From NCBI GenBank assembly GCA_010909725.1, contig JAACMV010000015.1, positions 372,001 to 436,000 of the forward strand: a stretch of DNA of 64,000 nucleotides, in the 5' to 3' direction. The position numbers and the translations under genes were made by a program. The DNA is from Picochlorum sp. 'celeri' (taxonomy: Eukaryota > Chlorophyta > Trebouxiophyceae). Below the pieces are notes generated by a model. The model did not search any database and had not been told where the DNA came from. It worked only from the letters and a program-made list of their open reading frames with translations. Positions 1-10,796 of the stretch are shown piece by piece; the first letter of the stretch is position 1; the number at the start of each line of letters is the position of its first letter.

Positions 1-147
1 GCCGGAGGTGCCCCAAAGAACGGTTCATTTGCAAGCATGAGCAGTTTTTCAATGGAGGGTACAAAGAAGAGAGGTGTCTCTCCAAAGAGAAAGCAGGCTG
101 TTTTGGAGAAACTCAAGGGTGAGATTGCCGAAGGCAAGCTCTCATAG
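1..147 (+). CDS. C-terminal end of an unidentified gene
   Basis: The window opens inside a reading frame that runs for 48 codons to a TAG at 145-147. The visible tail is rich in Ser, Gly and Lys and ends in a basic stretch followed by a short amphipathic piece (VLEKLKGEIAEGKLS). No domain can be recognised from so little sequence, and the start lies outside the window. It could be the last exon of a multi-exon gene. The open frame to the very edge and the coding-like composition are the only evidence. Confidence 0.5.
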   Translation, partial: AGGAPKNGSFASMSSFSMEGTKKRGVSPKRKQAVLEKLKGEIAEGKLS

Positions 148-924
148 AGAGTAGAGAGAGGAAGAGAAGAAGGAAAGGAATGCGATGATCCATTCCTATG
201 GCTCAAAAAGAATACTAGAACATTTCATCGGAGAAGAAATGATCCTCTGCTCACTGGGGTGTGTGTCACACACAATGTATAATCGGTTGCTGCAGTGTTT
301 TTTCTTGTTCATTGGATGCCATTCATGAGCCATGAGGCATCATCATTGCGTGTAACACAAACATGTACGGTACTTGTATGCCAGAAGGAAGAGTGTGGGG
401 CTTGCCATCGCACTGTGTTCATCCATCCATAGGATGGATTGACACCTCCATGCCTCTGCAGCTGCAGTAGGTCTCTGTAGAGAACAGGGCGCCCTGTACT
501 TGGACGAGTCCGTCACGGTTTGTTCTTGCATCCATTCTCGACAGATACGACATCAATATATTTAAGAATTAGATACAGATTTATATGTGATACGGCTGAT
601 ATCTATACCTGTTGCATTGTGTGAAACCAGGTCGAACTCATCGTCGACATGGCCAGGGTCTCGTAACTTCAACGGGATACACTGATATCAGACACCAGGG
701 CGCCATTGGTCAATACCATGCTCTTTTATTATTCAAAGGTTGAATTGAGATGAATATAGAGGGAGAATTTGGAGGAAAAGGAGGTGGGTTGTGGAAGAGT
801 CCTGTGACCGAACGTGCCCTTGTGGGTTCTGACTGACTGACTGAGATGGCATCTGTCTGACTGTGTCGCAGGGATACATTGGGGGAGAGACAAGGTGAAG
901 CATCGTTTGGAGGCACTTGATCCG
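148..924. other. intergenic region, no gene seen
   Basis: About 780 bases between the tail of the first gene and the JmjC-like gene. It has only short antisense open frames without coding character. It contains a perfect alternating hairpin at about 257-272 (gtgtgtg/cacacac arms) and a short TGAC tetranucleotide run at about 831-845. It presumably holds the 3' end of the upstream transcript and the promoter of the next gene. Confidence 0.5.
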
Positions 925-2634
925 ATGGGTGTTGGGCATGATCCTGCAGGATGTGATACGGGTGGGTACCCTCGAGTGGTTGAGGGTATTGTGTGCAGTG
1001 CCATCCCATGGCTCTTGTGTGACCGTGGCGATGCTATAGAAGGACACCACGATCTCTCTTCTTTAGATAATACGCAAGGATGCGTCTGCGAGGACGTGTT
1101 TGAATTGACATGCTCATGCAGGGGTGAGGTATTTCATGCAGCTGAAATTGATGCGACTGCGTCGAATGTTCTTGACCGGGTTCAGAGATGGCTTGCCGCG
1201 AATGATAATAGAACAGATCGTTCATCTGGTCTTGTGCTTGGCTGTGCGGCGATTAGCCAACGTTTTCTGGATGTGATGGCATTGCACCTTGAGGTGCAGA
1301 GAGACAGTAATCAAATGATTATGGGATACAATCAGCAAACGAATAGAGTCATGTTGCTTCCCAAAGATAGTATCGTAGATTTCAACTTTGGTGGTTGTGT
1401 TGGGAGAGCTCGATGGCTTCAAGTAGTACATGGATCTGTGATGGTATGCATGGCACCTCCATCTGACTCCAATCTGAGAGAATTTGGGTTGTGGTATCCC
1501 ACAAAAGATACATGTTTGTCTGATTTTCTTGATGGAGCTATCAAAATTGAGCTTCAAAAAGATGATGACAAGGTTTTAATGGTTCCTACTGGTTGGATCA
1601 TTGCTATGGTGTGCCAAGAGCCTTCTGTCATTGTTGAAGGTGTCTACATTCAACCTGATGCGCTAGAGATGGAAATGAAGGTTGCTCCTCACAGCATTGT
1701 TCGGGATTCAATAAATAATACAATCATTGAAGACTCGTGTGTCAGAAAAAGCAAAGCATTGTATTGGGATATTGCAGGGTTGTATGGGGATGTGTTGATT
1801 GATCAGAACGTGCTGCTGGCATCTATGGTGGAGAGGAAGAGGACCGAGCTTATGTCATACTATTATTCTTGTGTATCTGACAGAATGAAACACCCAAGGT
1901 TGGGCATTGCCCCAGAGGGTAATCCACCAAGTAGCAATGCATCCCTAAACCTACAGAAGAATCAGCATGACGAGCCAGAAAAGAACACTGCTGAATCACC
2001 TCGCTCAAGCCTAAAAATTAAGTTATCTCGGTCTCCTCGAACGCATCTTGAATCCCCATGTCCTAGTCCTAAGAAGATTCGTTTACGGCTTCCTGATACC
2101 AGCAAAGAAAAGGAGCATAACAACAAGGCCTTGGATACCCATCGCACCGTCGAATTGATAGACAGGCATACCTCTATAAAACTGCCCCTGAATAAAATAA
2201 AAAGAATGTCTTGTTTGAGGCAGTTGTGCGTCATATTGCAGCAGTACAGTCTCATGCAATGCATTAAACCTCATGCCTTGGATGCAAGCATGAAATCCCT
2301 TGCTGCATTGATCGTCTGTGCAGCAGAATGTCGTCAGAATGCACCTATGACTCGTGACTGTGGATCGACAATATTTTCAAAACAACCAGGAGATGTGGGT
2401 TGCATGCAGAGTCTTGAGGATGAGGAGGATATATGCGAGCATTGCGATGAAACACCAAAAGCAACAGAGATACACACTCCCTTCTCAATGGCCGCGGAGA
2501 AGTTTGATGACGAAGCGCACCCAAAGCCCTTGGAAAAAGCTGGAGTGACACCTCTAGGAAACCGTGCGCCGACCACCAAGAAGCATGCTTCTGCAAAGCA
2601 ACGCCTTGCAAAAAAACTTGGCATTAAAGCATAG
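925..2634 (+). CDS. JmjC-domain protein of KDM7/PHF8 type, probably catalytically dead
   Basis: I use the first ATG at 925, giving 569 aa; an upstream GTG keeps the frame open but is unlikely as a start. Residues about 140-250 resemble the JmjC domain of KDM2/KDM7 histone demethylases: an FGG block (155-157), then PPSDSNL, then VPTGWI near 220-225. The family binds Fe(II) with an H-x-D pair just before FGG and a distal His in the WIHA block. Here the first site reads DFNFGG, with the His gone and Asp replaced by Asn, and the distal block reads GWIIA, with Ile226 for His. All three ligands are therefore missing. A short Cys cluster at about 53-75 may be a degenerate PHD finger. The last residues (SAKQRLAKKLG) resemble a conserved KDM7 tail motif. 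The middle is basic and low-complexity. I infer a chromatin-bound non-enzymatic role. The gene converges on eIF3g with 31 nt between stops. Confidence 0.6.
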   Translation: MGVGHDPAGCDTGGYPRVVEGIVCSAIPWLLCDRGDAIEGHHDLSSLDNTQGCVCEDVFELTCSCRGEVFHAAEIDATASNVLDRVQRWLAANDNRTDRSSGLVLGCAAISQRFLDVMALHLEVQRDSNQMIMGYNQQTNRVMLLPKDSIVDFNFGGCVGRARWLQVVHGSVMVCMAPPSDSNLREFGLWYPTKDTCLSDFLDGAIKIELQKDDDKVLMVPTGWIIAMVCQEPSVIVEGVYIQPDALEMEMKVAPHSIVRDSINNTIIEDSCVRKSKALYWDIAGLYGDVLIDQNVLLASMVERKRTELMSYYYSCVSDRMKHPRLGIAPEGNPPSSNASLNLQKNQHDEPEKNTAESPRSSLKIKLSRSPRTHLESPCPSPKKIRLRLPDTSKEKEHNNKALDTHRTVELIDRHTSIKLPLNKIKRMSCLRQLCVILQQYSLMQCIKPHALDASMKSLAALIVCAAECRQNAPMTRDCGSTIFSKQPGDVGCMQSLEDEEDICEHCDETPKATEIHTPFSMAAEKFDDEAHPKPLEKAGVTPLGNRAPTTKKHASAKQRLAKKLGIKA

Positions 2635-2665
2635 AACAATTACATGTATTTAATAATACAACAGG

Positions 2666-3511
2666 CTAATTTTTATTTTCCCTAGGAGTCGCCCACGACA
2701 CAGACAAAATCAAATTTGCATATCCAAAGCCATCCAATGTATTAATTGCATTCTGTGCATCCTCACGTCGTGCGAAGTTGACAAATGCAAATCCTCGAGA
2801 TTCACCAGTCTCCCTATCCTTGGCAATAAATATACGCTGCACATGCCCAAATGGTCCGAAAAGATCCAAAAGATCCTGCTCCACAACATCTTCCGACAAA
2901 TTGGTGACGCGGACAGAGTTTTCATCCCTCTTCTTCTGCATAGAATCACCCTCTGCATTCCCGCGGTTACGCAACGATGGAGGAACATACCCTCCTTTAC
3001 TACCAGCAGATGGGAGAGAACCACCCTCCCCTTGTGACTCATCAGGAGGTGCCTCCACCTCCAGCAATCCCTTGGCAGCGAGCAATTGTCTCTCCATTCT
3101 CTTCTTGTGCAACAACTCTCGCAAGGACATGGCAGCCGCTTTATTGTCTCCGGCATTCGCAACCTGGAAGTCCTCCTTCTGTTTCTCTTCTTGGGATTGT
3201 TTCTTCGATTTGAGCCTCTCGAATGGAACATCCTCGGGAGCGCGAGACGTAATGGCGTCTGTCGGCCGTTCCACCGCAGCATCTCCAAACTTTGTCCAAT
3301 TCGCACGTCGCTCAGGCGCTGCTTTGTACATTTTCTTCTCTATCTTCACTACTCTACTCTTTGTAGTGCGTTTCATGAGGTCTCCCTTGTCATTTCTGAA
3401 GTATTCAACCCGAGTTACAATTCCTTTGGCATCTGGTCCTGAAGACGTTGGAGGCGGAACAGGCTCTTCCTCCTCCAACAAATCTCCCCATCTATTTTTC
3501 GTTTGAAGCAT
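2666..3511 (-). CDS. EIF3G: translation initiation factor eIF3 subunit g
   Basis: 281 aa from ATG at 3511, close to the family's usual length. The N-terminal part (residues about 1-100) holds the eIF3g-specific region, including NRWGDLLEEEE and the TRVEYFRNDKGD stretch. A linker with GGYVPPSLRN precedes a C-terminal RRM at about 198-277, with RNP2 VRVTNL and RNP1 RGFAFVNF. The protein is the RNA-binding g subunit of eIF3, which contacts 40S ribosomes and acts in scanning and reinitiation in the cytoplasm. The gene is intronless. It is convergent with the JmjC-like gene and divergent from the CSB gene. Confidence 0.95.
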   Translation of the reverse strand: MLQTKNRWGDLLEEEEPVPPPTSSGPDAKGIVTRVEYFRNDKGDLMKRTTKSRVVKIEKKMYKAAPERRANWTKFGDAAVERPTDAITSRAPEDVPFERLKSKKQSQEEKQKEDFQVANAGDNKAAAMSLRELLHKKRMERQLLAAKGLLEVEAPPDESQGEGGSLPSAGSKGGYVPPSLRNRGNAEGDSMQKKRDENSVRVTNLSEDVVEQDLLDLFGPFGHVQRIFIAKDRETGESRGFAFVNFARREDAQNAINTLDGFGYANLILSVSWATPRENKN

Positions 3512-3878
3512 ATTGGATTTTTTATTCTTTAGAAAGTAGACGGAGCTGGTCCTGTCACCGTGCTGAAGAGCAAATACTATTTCTTATTTGAAATGGTGCT
3601 GATGCCCTCATGATGGCATATTCACTCATATTTAGCACATGGGTCTGGTATCAGCATGCATCATAATGGTATTAGTACACATTTAATGGGGTTACAGTCT
3701 CTCATATGGTTTTTGCATGCGTGCAACTAGTGTGGTAGTCAACTGCTCAAAGAAGACACGTTTGAGCGGTCTTGTGTTCTGCAGAAATTGCATGCATGGC
3801 ACTCGGTATATTTGTTATGATTTTCAAGAGTCTATATAATCAAAGGCTGGGGCTGCTCGTGTGATACATTGCATTTCT
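3512..3878. promoter_or_regulatory. shared divergent promoter region, eIF3g and CSB
   Basis: 367 bases separate the start codons of two divergent genes, so both promoters must lie here. A TATA-like sequence (tctatataatc, about 3831-3841) lies about 40 bases before the CSB ATG. No other element can be named. The region has no coding character. Confidence 0.5.
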
Positions 3879-6800
3879 ATGGAGGACAAGGGAGAGCTGG
3901 ACCCACAGGGTCTTGGAGCGGTAGCTTCTGTGCAGGCTTCCTCTATTGAGCAAAAAATATATCAGAACATCGCCAAAGATTCTGGCTTTAAAGACGAGGA
4001 TGATGAAGATGTGGTGGATCAGAGCGAGCGGCTGAAAGGCTTGGAGAGGGAAATCTGGGCACTCAAGTCAGCGTTGCAATGTGAAAATGATGGGGAAGCG
4101 GATGATGCTTCTCAAGGAGCCGAGAATGCAAATACCATGAAGATGATGGATGATCCTCTGCAGCAAGCGGTTATGAAGGAGCGCTTGGCGAGCTTGGAGG
4201 GTGAGTATACAGAACTTTTGAATTCTGTGAACAATGAGATCAGAGCAACTACTGGTGCTCGAGCAGGGAAGAGAGAGCGCGAACGTTCAGGAAAGCTGAT
4301 AGAAGCAGATTTATTCGATGATGCTCGTCCGAAGAAGGGGGGAAAGGGGGGATCACTGATAGGGACAGAGCGGGACAGGTTGATTCGCCTGGTATGTGTC
4401 ATCTATTTTTTTTTTCATCGTCTTGTTTCCTATCGAATGTGCATACACCGTGCTATATGTCTGTGTTATAGTGCATAATATATAATGTATGTATCAAATA
4501 TTATTATGAATGTAGGGTGTTTTAACGCCGTTTGATAGCATTGGAGGATTTGAAAGGAGGATAGAGGGAGAAGACCGAGTCAAGGAGGCTTCTATTGCAG
4601 ATGTGGGGAAACGAGTCAAGGAAATGCGAGAATCTCGAAGGACTGCAAAGCTTGTTGATCCATCACAGTTACCAAGAGCACCGCGACAGAGTGCAAGAAA
4701 GGTGAATGAGTCATTTTGGAGATCCTCTTCTGGAGGGAAACAGCACAAAATGAAACGGGATTCTGTGCTTTCATCCATTGCTCCAGAAGACCCGAGGTCT
4801 GGAAATCACAGTGATGATTTAGATGATAAGATTGATGCTCGTGGGCAGCATGATGATATGGACGAGGAAACCTTTCAGAAAAGGCAGGTTGCTGCAAAGT
4901 ACTCTGCCGAGGACACTGCAGGTGCTCAGGATGTTGTCTTCCAGGGTGGATATCGGATTCCCGAATATATTTATTCAAAGTTATTTGATTACCAGAGAAC
5001 TGCTATAAAGTGGCTTTGGGAATTGCATACACAGAGGGCCGGAGGTATCATGGGGGATGAGATGGGCCTTGGCAAAACAATTCAAGTCACTGCATTCCTG
5101 GCAGGTCTGCACCATAGTGGATTGTTTAAACCCTCCTTGATCGTGTGTCCCGCTACTATGTTGCGACAGTGGCTTCGAGAGTTGCGAGAATGGTATCCCG
5201 AATTCAGAGTTGCCATTCTACATGACAGTGCTAGATCAAAAGGTTCGGGTGCATTGTCAAGATCTGATGTCGTACGGCGAATTGCTTCTTCAAGCGCTGG
5301 GATACTGATAACAACATATGATCATCTGAGAATATGCAAACGGGAGTTGATACGTGTGAAATGGGGGTATGCCATCTTGGATGAGGGACACAAGATTAGG
5401 AACCCTGATGCAGAGGTGACCCTTGCTGCAAAGCAGCTCATGACTGTCCATCGCATCATACTCTCAGGGTCGCCGATTCAAAACCGCTTAGTAGAATTAT
5501 GGTCGTTGTTTGACTTTGTATTTCCAGGCAAATTAGGTACCTTGCCTGTCTTTCAGGCGCAGTTTGCAATTCCAATTCAACAGGGTGGGTATGCTAATGC
5601 ATCGTCGTTACAAGTCGCCACGGCATATAAATGCGCTGTTGTACTTCGAGACATGGTATCCCCCTACTTGATTCGGCGCAAGAAGGCCGACGTGGCTCAG
5701 GCGCTCCCCAAAAAGACAGAAAGAGTGCTTTTCTGCAGTTTGACAAATGTACAAAGGGACATGTATGTATCATACTTGGCTTCAAAAGAGCTTGGAGAGA
5801 TATTGAACGGTGATAGAGGTGCATTGATTGGTATTGATATATTGAGAAAAATATGCAATCACCCCGATCTCTTGGAAAAGGGAGCATGGGACTCGACACA
5901 AGACTACGGGAATCCAGAGCGCTCAGGAAAAATGCTTGTACTTGACAAGGTCTTGACCCACTGGATTGCGAATGAGCAAAAGTACGTTTCACATTCTCCT
6001 ATACATACATGGCATGAATATTGAAAATGTCTCTACGTCTTTATTTTTTTACTTCATGCAGGGCATTGGTTTTCACTCAAACACAGCAGATGCTGGACAT
6101 TTTGGAAAAGATGGTCATCCAGCGAGGTTGGACATACCATCGAATGGATGGATCCACCCCAGTTGGAACACGATCAAAGCTGATTGATAGTTTCAACTCA
6201 AGCAGCAGTGTTAGTCTGTTTCTGTTGACAACCAGAGTTGGAGGTCTTGGCATCAATCTGACAGGGGCATCAAAATGCATCATCTTTGACCCAGATTGGA
6301 ATCCGTCAACCGATGTTCAGGCAAGAGAGCGAGCATGGAGAATAGGACAGACCAAAGAAGTTACCGTGTACAGGCTTATTGTCAGTGGAACAATTGAAGA
6401 GAAAGTTTATCATAGGCAGGTGTACAAGCAATTTATTACTGACAAGGTCCTCAAAGATCCAAGGCAGAAAAGGTTCTTCAAGGCAAAAGACCTATCAGAT
6501 CTCTTCACCCTCGGAGACGAATACGCAGAAGGCACTGAAACAGCCGCTATATTTTCCTCACTGGGGCCCTCAGCAGCAGTGAATAACAAGGATGATCTGG
6601 ATCGACTAGAATCAACTGCAAAAGGAGAACCAGGCACTGTTTCCGAGATGGAATCCATGGGTATCGCGAATAAAACTGAAGATATTGTTGATGAAACTAA
6701 TGAGCACAACACAGAGGAGGAGCGAGGAGATGCTTTTATCCTGAAGGAATTATTTGACAATTCAGGAATACACTCTGCACTAGATCATGACAAGATTGAG

Positions 6801-7298
6801 GGTGCGCATAATCCGCAGAATAATATCGCGCAGAAAGAAGCCAAGAAGATTGCAGAAAAAGCAGCAAAAGCATTGCAAGACTCACGCAGGTCGCTCCGAT
6901 CCACCCCACTCACCTGTCCTACATGGACTGGCAAATCTGGTTCTGCAGGAGCACCTGGGCAACTGTTTTCTGGTTCTGGATCAGGAAACCAACAAAACAA
7001 TAGATCATCCTCCATTCTTGCGAAAATACGATCTAGGAATAAAGAAGCCGCATCGCTTGCCGTCCAGAATCCAGACGTATCTGCAGGGAAGCAGCTTGCA
7101 GAGAGCATTGCTGCATTTCTGCAGTCACAAGGAGGCTCTGCCTCCTCTTCCTCAGTTGCATCCCACTTTCAGAGAAATGCACACCAAGGTCCCATCAGTC
7201 CTGATCTATTCAAATCACTCCTTCGACAAGTAGCGACGCTTGTTCGGACACAGAACGGCAGAGTCTGGAAATTGAAGTCTGAATTCAGATTGACCTAA
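3879..7298 (+). CDS. ERCC6: SNF2 DNA translocase CSB/ERCC6 (Rad26) of transcription-coupled repair
   Basis: Three exons: join(3879..4391, 4516..5981, 6062..7298), 1,071 aa. Splice sites are GT-AG and restore conserved sequence: IRL joined to GVLTPFDS, and NEQK joined to [15 protein letters not shown]. The N-terminus is acidic and coiled. The SNF2 core starts near residue 320, with Walker A DEMGLGKT (about 351), LDEGHKIRN (about 461) and the C-lobe motif [12 protein letters not shown] (about 746). The C-terminus ends in [12 protein letters not shown]...WKLKSEF, matching the winged-helix region of CSB that binds ubiquitin. CSB recognises stalled RNA polymerase II and recruits excision repair in the nucleus. 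The start is the first ATG; a GTG 18 bases upstream is ignored. Confidence 0.93.
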
Positions 7299-7388
7299 TT
7301 GACAGTCATGACCAGGCAGCATGGGTGGTGATTGAGCCATCCGACGTGGCTCATTGATGAGTCAATATGTGAATCTGGTCTCATACTG

Positions 7389-7664
7389 CTACAATTCCAA
7401 TTTTAAATTTCTTTGAAACACATTAAAGCCATTCATTGCAAGAACAGAGTCTGTTCCCGAAACTGGGCATTCGTAAGACCACTCAAGAAGGAAGGAATCA
7501 TCCCGTCGGGATTCTTTCATGCCTACGATTAAATAGATGTATGTGTACCAATCAATAGCATTATGTGGTATTGAATAAAGTATCAATGCGTTGTATTCAT
7601 CGGTGTATGACCCGGATGATTTGTTTTCCGATACAGACTGGGTTCTTTTGGGGGAGGTGGCCAT
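7389..7664 (-). CDS. possible small protein of unknown function
   Basis: A 91-aa ATG-initiated frame lies alone in a 516-base gap between the CSB stop (7298) and the OGT start (7815), antisense to both. Composition is protein-like: a Ser/Lys-rich N-terminus, then a mixed hydrophobic part (YNALILYSIPHNAIDWYTY) and a polar C-terminal half. I recognise no family. The neighbouring genes are dense, so a small gene here is plausible, but a chance frame cannot be excluded. Confidence 0.35.
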   Translation of the reverse strand: MATSPKRTQSVSENKSSGSYTDEYNALILYSIPHNAIDWYTYIYLIVGMKESRRDDSFLLEWSYECPVSGTDSVLAMNGFNVFQRNLKLEL

Positions 7665-7814
7665 ACCCTGGCACAGAGCAAGAAAGGCACAGTTTCAATG
7701 GGACAACATGAGTACTGTTTCGCAGCATTCCATTGAAGATACATTTCTATACTTGAATAACGTTTGAAGGCTGCGTTCTTTCATTCGAATAAAGAAGAGA
7801 CCATTTGGTTGAAC

Positions 7815-10646
7815 ATGGTGGACACAGCACAGCACACTGCTGTGTTGCTAGACCAGTATTTGTATAACCAAGATACAGTGTCCAAAATAATGTCATCGTC
7901 ATGGTATCGACTGGATGATGATACATACTTGTATCGCCTGAAACCTATTACGCCTCCACAGATGATTTTTTCAAATGCATGCAACCAGCAGGAGTTTTCT
8001 GATGCATTGGCAGCATACATGGCAGGAGCGTATGAGAAAGCCAGGGATATATGTGCTTGTTTGAAAGCCACGTATCCATTTTTTCGTGAAAATTTACTCC
8101 TGCTGGGTGCGTGTGAATACCGGATGAATCAACTGGATGCAAGTCTGAACACACACATGCACATGTTGAATAATGATGAACGTGTCCCTGCTGAAGCCTA
8201 TGCTACAATCGGCAACATACTTTTTCGACGTGGTCGAGTTGACGAAGCAATATCGTATTATTTGAAATCTTTGGAACTGAAATATGATCTTTTTGATGCG
8301 GTCGAGAATTTGACAGTGGCATATGTGCACAAGGGTTGGATGTCTGAAGCTGCGCTTGAATTGAATCCACAGACAGGCCATTTGCAATGTGCTCTAGGGA
8401 CCCTGTGGTATGTTTTTGGAGCTTCGGGGGTTTATCAAAGCATTTATTGGCTTCGATCTGCCCTTGCTGTGGACAAGGCGTGTTGGTTGGCCTATGTGGG
8501 ACTGGGTGACATTGAGAAGGAGCATCGACGTAACTATGCAAATGCCCTGGCCATGTATACAATGGCTGAGAATATTATGAAGAGAGATTCCGGAATTTAC
8601 GCAAGTATGGGAGTGTGTTATAGAGAGTTGGGTCAGTATGAGCAGGCATTGGTACATTTACAAAAAGCCTTGGCCTTGGATGCAAACCCAGAGGTGCTCG
8701 CAAGTCTTGGGAGTGTCCTGTTGTTACAAAAATACTACCAAGAATCTATAGTTGTTTATTCAAAAGTTCTGTCTTTGGATTCAGGAAATATCGAAGCGCA
8801 TAATAACATGGGAAATGCATACAAGGAAATGGGAAAAGCTCATGAGGCCATCACATCATACAGTAATTGCCTGGCCCATTTGCTGCGCCAATCATCAGAG
8901 TTGTACACGAACAATCACCATGCTTTGCAGAAATTTATCACGCAGTTGTCTACTGTATATAACAATCTTGGTGGTATACTCAAACTGGAAGGAAGATTGG
9001 CCGAGTCAATTTCCTGCTATGAGCAGGTTGTCATGCTGCAACCGCACACACTCTCTGCACGAATAAACCTGGCGTCTGCATATAAAGACTTTTCGCATCA
9101 CGATGAAGCAATCATTCAGTACAAATATGCTTTATCATTGCAGCCGAATCATCCAGACGCTATTTCAAACATGTTTCATAGCCTGCAATCTGTCTGTGAC
9201 TGGACAGATAGACATGGTATGTTTTCTGCATTGCAGTCACAAATTGCATGGGAGATTGATCATGATATTCTCCCAACAGTTCAGCCTTTTCACGCATTGT
9301 CGTATCCAGTATCATCAGAAATAGCATTGAAAATAAGTCAGAGGTATGCAGAACATTGCATACAGAGTGCAGAAAAACTTTGCAGTTCCAAAGATGAGTT
9401 TTTCGAGTTCACCAGAGCACTCAAAGCATTGCATCCAACATCGTTGGGCGCTGAAGAAGAATTGAGAGTTGCATATATTTCGTCAGATTTTGGCAATCAC
9501 CCGCTCTCTCACCTCATGGGGAGCGTGTTTGGAATGCACAGAGAGAGCGGCAGAGGACAAGTCAGGTCATTTTGCTATTCCCTCAGTCCCGACGACGGAT
9601 CACCATACTTTGCACGAGTCAAAAGAGAAGCCGATATATTCCGTGATATTTCCCATCTCAGTCCCATCAAAGCTGCACGGATGATTGCAGAGGATGCAGT
9701 GCATATCGCTGTCAACCTCAACGGGTACACCAAAGGAGCAAAGAATGAAATCTTTGCCTACAGACCAGCTCCACTACAGATATCACTGCAAGGATTTCCT
9801 GCTACAATGGGTGCTCCATTCATCGATTACATCGTACTGGACAAGGTCGTGTGCCCAGAATCAAGCAGAAAATGCTATTCTGAGAATGTGGTGTACATGC
9901 CCCATTCCTATTTTGCAAACGACTACAAGCATGCCCACATGGGCACCACAGCATCAAACCTCTCAATAACAAGAGCATCTATTGGATTACCAGAAGACGA
10001 TACAGTAGTCATTTACTCGTGCTCAAATCAGTTGTACAAGTATGATCCAGACACATTTGCAGCATGGTGCAGAATCTTAAAAGCAGTCCCTCATTCAATC
10101 CTGTGGCTCCTGAGATTTCCACCCGCAGGGGAAGCAAGAATTCGAGCTACAGCATCACAGTTCAATATAGATCAGAGCAGAATAGTCTTTACAGACGTGG
10201 CAGACAAACCCATCCATATTGCTCGAAGTGGGCTTGCAGATGTGTTTCTAGACACTCCTCTGTGCAACGCACATACAACAGGCTGCGACGTCCTTTGGGG
10301 AGGCTGTCCCATGGTCACATTACCACTTGAGCGAATGGCATCTAGAGTCGGGGCGTCGCTGTGCCAGGCAACAGGCCTCGGCCACCACATGATTGCCAAC
10401 AACCTGGACACATATGAATCCATGGCAATCAGATTCGGACTCGATCGACTCTATCGAGAAGAGGTACGCAATAAACTCAGAGCATCCAGGCTGTCATGCC
10501 CACTCTTTGACACGAGCACCTATGTCAAAGATTTGGAACTAGCTTACCTGCACATGTGGGAGATTCATGAACAGGGCCAACAGCCCCATGACTTTGAGGT
10601 GGCGTCAATCGACAACCCCGCAGAAATAATAAAACACTATGAATAA
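7815..10646 (+). CDS. OGT: O-GlcNAc transferase-like protein (SEC/OGT class)
   Basis: Intronless, 943 aa from ATG at 7815; an in-frame TTG 51 bases upstream is not needed. Residues about 60-480 form a series of TPR units (for example AYATIGNILFRRGRVDEAI and NNMGNAYKEMGKAHEAI). The catalytic GT41 region starts near residue 549 with VAYISSDFGNHPLSHLMGSV and continues through NLNGYTKGAKNEIFAYRPAP and a C-lobe with DTPLCNAHTTGCDVLWGGCP near 810-830, the sugar-nucleotide binding end. These blocks match animal OGT and plant SECRET AGENT more closely than SPINDLY, which is an O-fucosyltransferase. It should add single GlcNAc to Ser/Thr of nuclear and cytosolic proteins. Donor choice (GlcNAc or fucose) is inference from motif likeness. 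Confidence 0.88.
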   Translation: MVDTAQHTAVLLDQYLYNQDTVSKIMSSSWYRLDDDTYLYRLKPITPPQMIFSNACNQQEFSDALAAYMAGAYEKARDICACLKATYPFFRENLLLLGACEYRMNQLDASLNTHMHMLNNDERVPAEAYATIGNILFRRGRVDEAISYYLKSLELKYDLFDAVENLTVAYVHKGWMSEAALELNPQTGHLQCALGTLWYVFGASGVYQSIYWLRSALAVDKACWLAYVGLGDIEKEHRRNYANALAMYTMAENIMKRDSGIYASMGVCYRELGQYEQALVHLQKALALDANPEVLASLGSVLLLQKYYQESIVVYSKVLSLDSGNIEAHNNMGNAYKEMGKAHEAITSYSNCLAHLLRQSSELYTNNHHALQKFITQLSTVYNNLGGILKLEGRLAESISCYEQVVMLQPHTLSARINLASAYKDFSHHDEAIIQYKYALSLQPNHPDAISNMFHSLQSVCDWTDRHGMFSALQSQIAWEIDHDILPTVQPFHALSYPVSSEIALKISQRYAEHCIQSAEKLCSSKDEFFEFTRALKALHPTSLGAEEELRVAYISSDFGNHPLSHLMGSVFGMHRESGRGQVRSFCYSLSPDDGSPYFARVKREADIFRDISHLSPIKAARMIAEDAVHIAVNLNGYTKGAKNEIFAYRPAPLQISLQGFPATMGAPFIDYIVLDKVVCPESSRKCYSENVVYMPHSYFANDYKHAHMGTTASNLSITRASIGLPEDDTVVIYSCSNQLYKYDPDTFAAWCRILKAVPHSILWLLRFPPAGEARIRATASQFNIDQSRIVFTDVADKPIHIARSGLADVFLDTPLCNAHTTGCDVLWGGCPMVTLPLERMASRVGASLCQATGLGHHMIANNLDTYESMAIRFGLDRLYREEVRNKLRASRLSCPLFDTSTYVKDLELAYLHMWEIHEQGQQPHDFEVASIDNPAEIIKHYE

Positions 10647-10796
10647 TAAATAATTATACGTCTTTGTGTAAAGACAACAAAGAAGAGAGAAAAGTACCGT
10701 GATATGGTGCCATTTACCCAGTAATTCCCTCATCTTTTGGTGACATTGCGGTGATTCTGGAGAATAGGGTATACAACGGCGAGGTCATCTATCCAA

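Noticed and set aside
710..1050. Minus-strand open frames overlapping the start of the JmjC-like gene
   Set aside because: Three frames overlap each other and the plus-strand gene; none resembles a protein family.
2778..3506. 242-codon plus-strand frame across eIF3g
   Set aside because: It is the antisense shadow of a clear eIF3g coding sequence, rich in Ser/Phe/Cys as such shadows are.
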